Source: a virus. From it: a DNA stretch of 27,695 bases. This document shows, one piece after another, positions 17,301 through 22,288 of the stretch (position 1 is its first letter; each line of letters opens with the position of its first letter). The translations under genes were made by a program, and so were the position numbers. Under the pieces are notes generated by a model. That model did no database searches, was not told the DNA's origin, and worked only from the letters and a program-made list of their open reading frames with translations. The stretch covers positions 1-27,695 of the IMG/VR virus record IMGVR_UViG_3300038451_000063. The stretch is one strand, 5' to 3'.

Positions 17301-17620
17301 TCTATCTCCTTTATAAGACGGGAGTAACCTTCGAGGATTATAGGGAGGACGTATTTGTCTCGCATAACTTTATGGCGAGAAGTTATATCTTTTTTCTTGA
17401 GAGCAATCCAAGATGCTATATCCCCATTCGGTGGCCGAGTGTTGACGAGGTTGGTGAAGTAGCATTCGGACTGCATGATACCTGCTTCGTGCAAGAGGCG
17501 TGAGAATTCTTTACCGGCCTCCCCTGCGAGTGGTTCGTTATATTGTTCTTCACTATTTCCCCAGCACTCCCCGACAACGAGGATACGGGCGGAGGGGGAA
17601 CCGGAACCTAAGCGTGGCAT
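14297..17620 (-). CDS. UDG-like / 3'-5' exonuclease / family A DNA polymerase with intein
   Basis: A 1107-residue precursor, about 812 after splicing. Residues about 10-185 form a uracil-DNA-glycosylase superfamily domain ('VVGECWGNSEEQYNEPLAGEAG', 'IIVALGNASLWALTG', 'TLHPRRVL'), with no obvious Fe-S cysteine set. Residues about 220-370 form a DEDY proofreading exonuclease (Asp229/Glu231, Asp295, Tyr361-x3-Asp365). Residues 395-1107 form PolA: motif A 'DLDRADLQ' (Asp581), motif B Arg646-x3-Lys650 rejoining Tyr-Gly after splicing, and motif C 'QVHDSL' (Asp1058). The intein occupies residues 656-950. The helical position equal to Klenow Phe762 is His654. This is the phage replicative polymerase. 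The gene overlaps the P-loop gene and starts one base past the zinc-finger gene's stop. Confidence 0.93.
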   Translation of the reverse strand: MPRLGSGSPSARILVVGECWGNSEEQYNEPLAGEAGKEFSRLLHEAGIMQSECYFTNLVNTRPPNGDIASWIALKKKDITSRHKVMRDKYVLPIILEGYSRLIKEIDHVKPNIIVALGNASLWALTGAWGADKWRGSQLLARKEQADLFEGWEYKCIPTLHPRRVLAQWDVRALVLSDLKRVAKEVSTRSYSNTPKWNFLLRPSFNTVQKVLDDLLYKVGCGEVWVDLDLETRAGHIACCGLSWSKTDALCIPFMCVESREGYWSVKEEASIIHTLYLLLTDKNCLVRWQNGLYDAQYIYRHWHFIPNGKQDTMISHHTLFAGLPKRLDFQASMYCDYYVYWKDDGKTWEKDVGEDQLWSYNCVDCVRTNEVGNVELETIQRFGLAEVEAFQQKLFYPVLQAMTRGVRIDEKERSRFAFELQDEMYKREKYFLEVLGHPLNPGSPLQMKNFFYGDLAIKPVMSKAKKGIPAHVTCDDNALVTIMQREPITKPLIRAIQEYRSLGVFLRTFVLAGLDYDKRMRCSYNICGTETYRFSSSKNPFESGTNLQNIPKGNDEDGLKLPNVRKLFIPDTGYTFFDMDLDRADLQVVVWESGEEELKAALRLGVDMHLLNAYTLANRTLPDLAELVEGHPRYLDHRVPYKKERQLAKSFIHGCVTAGHEMLTPEGWVDVAEYKDGTPIMIWDNDSLKWEIPSYFHRDKAIDLITYKGEAWSQEMTFDHRVLYKVDSNGYHTKRACDVPHSARLPKGGYFWNGVSEEDSLLFARRVAAFQADGTTDISGATVFHIAKTRKRERLLKLFPNARFSTWSDGTFGCREVLGIPPEFKYAGPWILKWTSAMMDAWLDELPHWDGTFGETGRVEIMGINQQHIEWVATIAHLRGKGASVGVKRNRPDGRQDLWHVGLNNRPLARLSSMQVTRRLTEPTKVYCPKTSSGYFLFRREGKIGVTGNTNYGGGARTMAIAAGVTVHQADRFQKIYFGKYPGLKSWHERVYRQLTTKRFVQNAFGYRRYYFDRTDGLLPEALAWIPQSTVANVINRAWVNIYEQAPEIQILLQVHDSLAGQFPSNNTAACLEKLRDLSQIVIPYPDPLIIPTGVKISTKSWGACE
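14771..15655 (-). mobile_element. LAGLIDADG-type intein in PolA motif B (295 aa)
   Basis: The extein 'RQLAKSFIHG' is interrupted exactly before 'TNYGGGARTM'. The insert starts with Cys ('CVTAGHEMLTPEGWVDV', block A), has the block B TxxH motif ('MTFDHRVL', Thr718-His721), and ends 'YFLFRREGKIGVTGN' (block F) with C-terminal Asn950 and extein +1 Thr. The penultimate residue is Gly instead of the common His, a known tolerated variant. Between the splicing blocks lie 'FARRVAAFQADG' (764-775) with 'K-x-RKRERLLKLF', and 'ELPHWDG' (846-852), matching the paired degenerate LAGLIDADG motifs of homing endonucleases. Removing it restores a continuous O-helix. Splicing competence is inferred. Confidence 0.95.
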
Positions 17621-17621
17621 A

Positions 17622-17939
17622 TTAATCTTCCTGTGTGTAATGAGCCATTTGTACTTGTAAGGCAGATAGTTGCTTGCGAAGTAAAAACACTTCTGCTAAT
17701 AAAGTATCTTTATCCATTTTTAATGTGGCGTTATGGGTACGGAGGTTTTCTCTATCAGTTTCTGCTTTTTCCCTATGATAGCGGTTACGGCAAGCGACAG
17801 AACAAAAACCTTGCCACATTCTGATAGGGCTATAATTATTGCCGCAAGAAGGGCAAATCCGAAGAGCTCCATCACCTATAGCTTTATCAAACCTTCTTTT
17901 CATTTCCTCTTGCGTCATTTCGTTTAGAATTACCGGCAT
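17622..17939 (-). CDS. Small zinc-finger / coiled-coil protein upstream of polymerase
   Basis: A 105-residue protein with a good AAGGAG site before ATG 17939. It has a treble-clef-like zinc site: C29-PS-C32 and F-C46-SVA-C50-RNRYH, followed by a long charged helix (about 55-100) that could be a coiled coil. The N-terminus is a short helix ('EMTQEEMKRRFDKAI'). This resembles small phage proteins with an 'yCSxxCR' finger that are often DNA-binding or RNA-polymerase-binding. It is the first gene after the replication promoter and its leader contains the phased repeat array, so an autoregulator is a reasonable hypothesis, not shown. It is followed by the polymerase with a one-base gap. Confidence 0.7.
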   Translation of the reverse strand: MPVILNEMTQEEMKRRFDKAIGDGALRICPSCGNNYSPIRMWQGFCSVACRNRYHREKAETDRENLRTHNATLKMDKDTLLAEVFLLRKQLSALQVQMAHYTQED

Positions 17940-17950
17940 ACCATCTCCTT

Positions 17951-18032
17951 ATGGGTTATGAATGAATAGTAATGCATATTAAATGCGTTCTAATGCATTT
18001 ACAATGCATTTTAATTATCCGACATAACCCAT
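17951..18032. promoter_or_regulatory. 10-bp inverted repeat bracketing the replication promoter leader
   Basis: ATGGGTTATG (17951-17960) and CATAACCCAT (18023-18032) are perfect reverse complements 62 bp apart. One arm lies inside the spacer of the - strand promoter; the other lies just upstream of the AAGGAG ribosome site of the zinc-finger gene. The interval between them holds the five phased AATG-led repeats. This is the geometry of paired operators or of an origin-binding site. Confidence 0.75.
17961..18010. repeat. Five helically phased AATGCAT-like repeats
   Basis: Units start at 17961 (AATGAATA), 17971 (AATGCATA), 17982 (AATGCGTT), 17992 (AATGCATT) and 18003 (AATGCATT). Intervals are 10, 11, 10 and 11 bp, averaging one B-DNA turn, so all sit on the same helix face. 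The stretch 17961-18019 is about 24% G+C. Three units contain the palindrome ATGCAT. It follows the predicted transcription start of the replication operon and could be an operator array, an iteron-type origin, or both. Confidence 0.85.
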
Positions 18033-18042
18033 GAAAAGTCAA
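18014..18042 (-). promoter_or_regulatory. Sigma70-like promoter of the replication operon
   Basis: On the - strand, TTGACT (18042-18037) and GATAAT (18019-18014) are separated by 17 bp, each one base from consensus. Transcription would start near 18007 and run into the zinc-finger, polymerase and P-loop genes. The spacer contains one arm of the 10-bp inverted repeat, so a protein bound there would block RNA polymerase. Confidence 0.75.
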
Positions 18043-18061
18043 CCCACTTTATGCGAGCGCA

Positions 18062-18079
18062 TGAAACAAAACCATTCCC
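18062..18079. promoter_or_regulatory. Weak copy of the early-promoter operator motif
   Basis: TGAAAC-AAAACC-ATTCCC, read on the + strand, matches TGRAAC-AMACCC-GTTYCA at 15 of 18 positions. The following bases (CCACACCCGTT) also resemble the 3' flank of the 26972 site. It sits about 20 bp upstream of the replication promoter -35, in opposite orientation to the other copies. Its dyad is poor, so it could be chance or a weak site. Confidence 0.4.
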
Positions 18080-18087
18080 CACACCCG

Positions 18088-18402
18088 TTATTCCGGCCCG
18101 ACTGGGAAGGTTCGTTCATCAGTTACTCCTATTTTGTAGTTTATTATTTCGTGTTTGGCTAATTCAAGACGGCCTACAAGTTTCTCAATAGAACATTCCG
18201 TGTGAAGTAGCTTGTAGAAAGGCTCTTTCGGGTAGAGGAGGAGTATTACACATTCAGTTGATTCACTATCAATCGCACTATCGAGAATCTCCATTACATC
18301 TTCATTACCGGAGCGAAAAGATGCGTCCATTACTTTGCGATCGTCAGTGTCTTTGAAGCAAGCAGGACATTGGCAACCAGAACCTTCTGGGTGATTATCC
18401 AT
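18088..18402 (-). CDS. Small Cys-containing phage protein (hypothetical)
   Basis: I start at ATG 18402 (104 residues), which overlaps the methyltransferase stop by 8 nt with GGAG upstream; the longer frame runs inside the methyltransferase gene and is not credible. The N-terminus carries 'CQCPACF' (residues 10-16), a small metal-binding-like cluster. The middle is acidic. The rest has a beta strand 'TECVILLLYPKE' and a helix 'SIEKLVGRLELAKHEIIN'. I do not recognise a function. It lies between the ParB-methyltransferase gene and the replication promoter, so it closes the exonuclease-methyltransferase transcription unit. Confidence 0.65.
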   Translation of the reverse strand: MDNHPEGSGCQCPACFKDTDDRKVMDASFRSGNEDVMEILDSAIDSESTECVILLLYPKEPFYKLLHTECSIEKLVGRLELAKHEIINYKIGVTDERTFPVGPE

Positions 18403-19747
18403 GGAGGGCTCCGAGACGTTTAGCTGCGAGTCCATAAAAGCTGTCGTCAAGTTCAACTCCTGTCGCATAGCATTGCAAGCTGTTTGCAGCCTCGAAAATT
18501 GTTCCGCTTCCGCAAAAGGGGTCAAGCACTCGATCACCCGGTCTTGCACTTCTTGCCAAGAGTTCTGTAAAGAGAGCAACTGGTTTTTGAGCGTTATGTC
18601 CGACATTTTTATCTACTCCATATTCAAGTACATCATTACCCATGCGATTAGTTTCGCGGTTACCTTTCATTGCATAGAGAATGGTCTCGTAAGTGCGGTG
18701 AGGGCCTTTATTCGGCCACGGAGCGCGGAAACCGGAAGGTTTCGACCAGATGAAGGGGGTGCGGAAAACTTTCCAACCAGCATCTTCGAGTTCCTGCTTG
18801 ATGTAGTGGAACATATCGAAATCGCAGAAGAGATACATATGGGCATCGGGGGCAGCGACACGGTAGGAGAGTCGAGGGAATTCCTTCATCAGGTCGCGGA
18901 GCGTGTCAGGGGAGTCCGAATACTCGTGGGCTCCGGCAGTTCTTCCGCCAGAATCTCCGAATTCGTCAGCGCCCATTCCGTAGGGAGGGTCGGTGAGGAT
19001 AACTGCATACTGTCCTTCATTGGTGGTATCTCTACCCATCCACTCAATACAATCGGCATTGTGAAGTTGGTGGAGGCTGGAAGAGAAAGAATGGCCCACT
19101 TCCTTCGCGAGTTCCGCATGTTTAGCCTTTTGCTCTTTCTTCTTGAGAATGTCGAAAGCTTCTTTAGATGTTTTTGCCTTCATGACATCAGGGTCGTCAA
19201 GGTGGTTGGCGAGGATAGCTTCGCGGCGAACACGAGCTGCTGGGCCGTCATACTGACCGTTGAGTTGGGCTTTCGTCGCGGTAACTTCAGCGGCGAGTTG
19301 GACGACTGTAGGGACAGGGCGACCGAGACGCTCGGCTTGAATCTTGCGAAGTTCCCAGAGGGAATTTGTCGCCGCCGCACGTTCTTGCCATGTGAGGTCT
19401 ACTCGGAGGATGTTTTCTTCGAGTTCCGCCTCCATTCGAGCCAAAGTGGAAATGTCTCCAACATCCACGCAAGGAGCCAAGCCGTCACTAACACTTTGCC
19501 CGAGGTACTTAAGGGTTCCACCCAGACTGTATATATCACGTATAGCACGCAAGCGACGTTCGCCAGATATAAGATAGTAACTCTCATTTTTTCCACTCCC
19601 TTCTGTTCGGATTACGAGGGCGTTCTGAAGTCCGACTTCCCCAAATTGGAGAGACGAGACGAGTTCCTGATTCTTAGCTTCGTCAAATACTTTTCTCTGC
19701 CTATCGGGGGTGACAAGGATTTTGTCTATCTGTATAAATTTAATCAT
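18395..19747 (-). CDS. ParB-like domain fused to DNA methyltransferase (beta class)
   Basis: A 450-residue protein. Residues 1-115 form a ParB/Srx-type domain with 'LISGERRLRAIRDI' (59-72). Residues about 120-220 are helical. Residues 225-450 form a methyltransferase with catalytic motif IV 'TDPPYGMG' (252-259), 'NVGHNAQKPVALFTELL' (381-397) and AdoMet-binding motif I 'VLDPFCGSGTI' (407-417). Motif IV before motif I is the beta-class order, and DPPY suggests N6-adenine (or N4-cytosine) modification. Such fusions are common in phages and may protect phage DNA from restriction or mark it for regulation. The target is unknown. It overlaps the exonuclease gene by 8 nt. Confidence 0.9.
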   Translation of the reverse strand: MIKFIQIDKILVTPDRQRKVFDEAKNQELVSSLQFGEVGLQNALVIRTEGSGKNESYYLISGERRLRAIRDIYSLGGTLKYLGQSVSDGLAPCVDVGDISTLARMEAELEENILRVDLTWQERAAATNSLWELRKIQAERLGRPVPTVVQLAAEVTATKAQLNGQYDGPAARVRREAILANHLDDPDVMKAKTSKEAFDILKKKEQKAKHAELAKEVGHSFSSSLHQLHNADCIEWMGRDTTNEGQYAVILTDPPYGMGADEFGDSGGRTAGAHEYSDSPDTLRDLMKEFPRLSYRVAAPDAHMYLFCDFDMFHYIKQELEDAGWKVFRTPFIWSKPSGFRAPWPNKGPHRTYETILYAMKGNRETNRMGNDVLEYGVDKNVGHNAQKPVALFTELLARSARPGDRVLDPFCGSGTIFEAANSLQCYATGVELDDSFYGLAAKRLGALHG

Positions 19748-20321
19748 GATTGAGCAAAGCCTCCATGCAGTCGATAGTTAGACGAACGTCAGCAAGAGCA
19801 TCGTGGGCGTTGGTCGTATCGAGTTCGAAATACTTTGCAACGTCAACTAGCTTGTATGAGTCGAGACGGAGTTTCCATAGGGCAAGTTGCATGACGTCGA
19901 GGAAGCGGGGATCGACGGGAAGGAAAATGTCGAATTGCTTCGCGCGGTGAAAGAGACGGTCACGGTCAAAATGACTATTGTAGCCAGCAGCGACAGCAAC
20001 CTGATAACGAAATCCTTTTTTACTGGTGCGCGATGAAGTTGCATGATGTTTGAATACCTGTGATAAGCGTTGAAGAGCTTCTTTAAGAGGGATACTGTCG
20101 TCCCATAGTTCAGGGGAATAGCGATTGATGCGGAGGGCTTCGGCATCGCAATCTTCCTCGTCGAATTCCACTTTACACTCGAATGATTCGAGAGTTTCGC
20201 CTGTCTTGGGGAGATAGACGATTGCGGCAATTTGGATGATAGGGTGGTCGAGGTCGAGACCTCCGGTTTCTATGTCGGTTACTACTATAGGGATGTTAGG
20301 GTTGTACAAGTTTGCCTCCAT
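19740..20321 (-). CDS. DnaQ-like DEDDh 3'-5' exonuclease
   Basis: A protein of 193 residues with all catalytic residues: 'TDIETGG' (Asp16, Glu18), 'GYNSHFDRDRL' (Asp119), and 'NAHDALADVRLT' (His173, Asp178). This is the epsilon-subunit/RNase T fold and hydrolyses 3' ends of DNA or RNA. It could serve as an extra proofreading or processing enzyme beside the polymerase's own exonuclease. ATG 20321 lies right after the U-tract of a terminator and lacks a spaced ribosome site, whereas TTG 20309 has GGAGG five bases upstream. The real protein may therefore start four codons later, which does not affect the domain. Its 3' end overlaps the methyltransferase. Confidence 0.92.
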   Translation of the reverse strand: MEANLYNPNIPIVVTDIETGGLDLDHPIIQIAAIVYLPKTGETLESFECKVEFDEEDCDAEALRINRYSPELWDDSIPLKEALQRLSQVFKHHATSSRTSKKGFRYQVAVAAGYNSHFDRDRLFHRAKQFDIFLPVDPRFLDVMQLALWKLRLDSYKLVDVAKYFELDTTNAHDALADVRLTIDCMEALLNHD

Positions 20322-20350
20322 TAAAAATGCAGGAGGATTTCTCCTCCCGC
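20322..20350 (-). terminator. Intrinsic terminator after the Sak4-SSB genes
   Basis: On the - strand, GGAGGA-GAAA-TCCTCC forms a 6-bp stem (20347-20332) with a GNRA tetraloop. It is extended by GC/GC past one mismatch and followed by ATTTTT (20327-20322). It lies 16 nt after the SSB-like stop. It should reduce transcription into the exonuclease-methyltransferase genes. Confidence 0.8.
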
Positions 20351-20365
20351 CAAATTAGACTTCGA

Positions 20366-20827
20366 TTACGACTTTGCTACGCCGCCGATACGCTCAACTG
20401 GTTCACCTTCGTAAATTTCATGCTTGATCTTTACAGTGATAACCTTCCCTGTGAACATACGGGGAGAGAACGGTGCGCCAGGAGTGTTAGTTCCCGTGGC
20501 ATCGCGGTAGTTGCGAAGACCGCGATTTTTCCCCACTCCTGTGTCGATCATCCCAGCCTCATTCAGATCGACAAATACACTGTCTTTCATGTTCAGGATG
20601 CCGTCTTTGAAATCTACGCCGAGGGCTTGCTGAACTTCGGAGGGGATTTCGAGGGCTACAGGAATGTCGAAAGCAATGCCGGACTTTTCGTTCTTACTCC
20701 ATGTGCGAACAGAAATTTCACCGATGGTAGCGATGTACTCACCTGCGGGGATTGGTGGACGCTTGACGAAGGCCTCAGTGATTTGGGCGTCGAGGAAGGC
20801 TTGTGGGTCAAATGCTGATGTGTTCAT
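20366..20827 (-). CDS. Probable phage single-stranded DNA-binding-like protein
   Basis: A 153-residue protein with AAGGAAA before ATG 20827. It has an N-terminal extension, then 'IPAGEYIATIGEISVRTW...GIAFDIPVALEI' (about 26-62), and a conserved-looking 'KDSVFVDLNEAGMIDTGVGKNRGLRNYRDATG' (about 81-112), ending in a beta strand 'GKVITVKIKHEIYEGEP'. The beta-rich build and position directly after a Sak4-like ATPase match phage genes annotated as SSB-like or DUF669-like recombination partners. The acidic tail of bacterial SSB is absent. The family assignment is by context and pattern. Confidence 0.6.
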   Translation of the reverse strand: MNTSAFDPQAFLDAQITEAFVKRPPIPAGEYIATIGEISVRTWSKNEKSGIAFDIPVALEIPSEVQQALGVDFKDGILNMKDSVFVDLNEAGMIDTGVGKNRGLRNYRDATGTNTPGAPFSPRMFTGKVITVKIKHEIYEGEPVERIGGVAKS

Positions 20828-20852
20828 GTGATTTCCTTAAGTTAAAGTTGAA

Positions 20853-21695
20853 TTACGATTGTTGCCTGCTCGCCCATTTGTCCATGATACGACCTAGATC
20901 GGGGGCTTGCTTTGCCGCTATAGGAAGGTTACGGGTTTTTACATCTACACTTGCATTCGCGGTATCCCAGTAGAATGACCCACCCTCTCTCGTCGTGTAG
21001 ATAACGTCTGAAAAGAGCTGAGGAATAATACCGGAGATTGCGCCGCCAATTGCACTGGTCATGAGTTTAATCCCTCCTGTGATTTCATCTTTCTCGCGGC
21101 TGACATGCGCAGTCATAATGAATGTGCAGGAGCAGCCTTGAGTGCAGAGACGGATAAAATTCATGAGACAGTTTTGGGCTACACCATAGTCTGGCATGGA
21201 AGCGGTAGGTTTGTTGCCTATTACCATTTTCATGCAAGCATTGGCGAGCTCGGACAGAGAGTCGATAACAAAGATTTTGTCCGTTCCCCACAAATCGACT
21301 GGGCCGAATTTCTTGCCGGAGAGGTCATCGGGGAAGTCATTACAAGCAGTGAGTATCTTGTAAAATGCGTTGTTATCGCCACCTCTGTTTGCATCACTCA
21401 TTTTCGTAACAGATTCGTAGGTGAGTTTCCCTACTTTATCTGCCGCGTCCATAAGGGAAGTTAGTTTTAACGGTCTAGTCATTGTGTTGTGGTAGTGGAG
21501 GTTCTGCGGGATTGGTTTACTCGCATCCTTCCAGTAGCCTAACAGAGTTTCCAGACCGTTTTCAGTGAAAAGGACGAAAACTTCCTTTCCATTCTTCGCT
21601 GCCCAATCCACGATTGTTCCTATCGCGTGAGTCTTTCCGGAGCCAGAGGTTCCTTCGAGAAGAACTTTCGGGCCGAAGATATGCGGCTCACTCAT
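20853..21695 (-). CDS. Sak4-like RecA-fold ATPase
   Basis: A 280-residue protein. Walker A is 'GTSGSGKT' (residues 15-22) and Walker B is 'IFVIDSLSEL' (141-150, Asp145). The strand 'CTFIMTAHVSREKD' follows with the polar residues expected at motif 3. This is the AAA_24/Sak4 type of phage ATPase. Known Sak4 proteins bind single-stranded DNA and promote strand annealing or exchange with a partner SSB. Here the SSB-like gene follows 25 nt downstream, supporting that pairing. The ATG overlaps the stop of the 79-residue gene (ATGA). Confidence in the ATPase is high, and in recombination function moderate. Confidence 0.88.
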   Translation of the reverse strand: MSEPHIFGPKVLLEGTSGSGKTHAIGTIVDWAAKNGKEVFVLFTENGLETLLGYWKDASKPIPQNLHYHNTMTRPLKLTSLMDAADKVGKLTYESVTKMSDANRGGDNNAFYKILTACNDFPDDLSGKKFGPVDLWGTDKIFVIDSLSELANACMKMVIGNKPTASMPDYGVAQNCLMNFIRLCTQGCSCTFIMTAHVSREKDEITGGIKLMTSAIGGAISGIIPQLFSDVIYTTREGGSFYWDTANASVDVKTRNLPIAAKQAPDLGRIMDKWASRQQS

Positions 21696-21931
21696 GATAG
21701 TGACTCTGAATCAACAAGACTGACGGTGAAAACACCCTGAGGGATAGCTGCATTGCCAGAGAGGCTTCCTCTATAACGACCGAACACTGCCAGAGCATAG
21801 TGTTCCGCCCAAGCGGAATGAGAGGGTACGCCGTCTTTAATAATAATAATGCGATGCTGACCAATAGAATTAGTTTCCTGAACTATGGTGGTTTGTCTTG
21901 TTTTCACTGCTACTTTCTCTTTCTGACTCAT
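21692..21931 (-). CDS. Small phage protein (hypothetical, 79 aa)
   Basis: I start at ATG 21931, which overlaps the upstream stop (ATGA) and follows TAAGGAAAT; upstream in-frame starts lie inside the previous gene. The sequence is basic at the N-terminus (MSQKEKVAVKTRQTT), then beta-rich ('HRIIIIKDGVPSHSAWAEHYALAVFGRYRG', 'PQGVFTVSLVDSE'). No family is recognised. Tight ATGA coupling to the Sak4-like gene suggests a small recombination or replication accessory protein. Its leader closely resembles that of the SSB-like gene. Confidence 0.65.
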   Translation of the reverse strand: MSQKEKVAVKTRQTTIVQETNSIGQHRIIIIKDGVPSHSAWAEHYALAVFGRYRGSLSGNAAIPQGVFTVSLVDSESLS

Positions 21932-22281
21932 GGTAATTTCCTTAGTAAAAGTTGAACTTCTCTCTTTAACATTGCGGGCGGCATGTAGGTTACAGTAAGA
22001 GGCCAAAATGCTGCCCGTTCTTCTAATGCCCTTGGGAAAAGATCTTCAATCATACTACCCGGCAAAGATATGAAATCCCAAGGCCCTGCTTTGTGTCGGT
22101 CACAAGCGGCTGTTACGACACGAAAATAAGTCTGATCTGCGAGAAACCAGACCCTTCCCCAAATGTCCCCACAGTCCCGACAAAAAAAGCAGATAGATTC
22201 TGGGTATGGAAAAGGGGATGGAATAGTGGACTGCCCTATCAGTGCATTATTAATAAAATACTGAACAGTAAAATCTTTCAT
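21928..22281 (-). CDS. Conserved phage protein with zinc-ribbon cysteines (hypothetical)
   Basis: A 117-residue protein starting at ATG 22281, 7 nt after the nuclease stop with no clear ribosome site, so translation is probably coupled. It has 'CFFCRDCGDIWGRVWF' (about residues 31-46) and 'AACDRHKAGPWDFISLPGS' (about 58-76). This is a Cys/His set suggestive of a zinc ribbon, followed by a helical region ending in 'PPAMLKREVQLLLRKLP'. I recognise the layout from small phage proteins of unknown function. It lies between a nuclease and a Sak4-like module, consistent with DNA metabolism. Confidence 0.65.
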   Translation of the reverse strand: MKDFTVQYFINNALIGQSTIPSPFPYPESICFFCRDCGDIWGRVWFLADQTYFRVVTAACDRHKAGPWDFISLPGSMIEDLFPRALEERAAFWPLTVTYMPPAMLKREVQLLLRKLP

Positions 22282-22288
22282 GAAACTA

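Noticed and set aside
18403-18606. Extended 172-residue version of the small Cys protein
   Set aside because: The extra N-terminal part lies wholly inside the methyltransferase gene in another frame. ATG 18402 gives the usual short overlap and a ribosome site.
18401-19753. A long + strand reading frame of 450 residues opposite the methyltransferase
   Set aside because: It is Ser/Phe/Arg-rich with no recognisable domain and has no ribosome site. The opposite strand encodes a complete ParB-methyltransferase with all motifs. The equal length is a coincidence.
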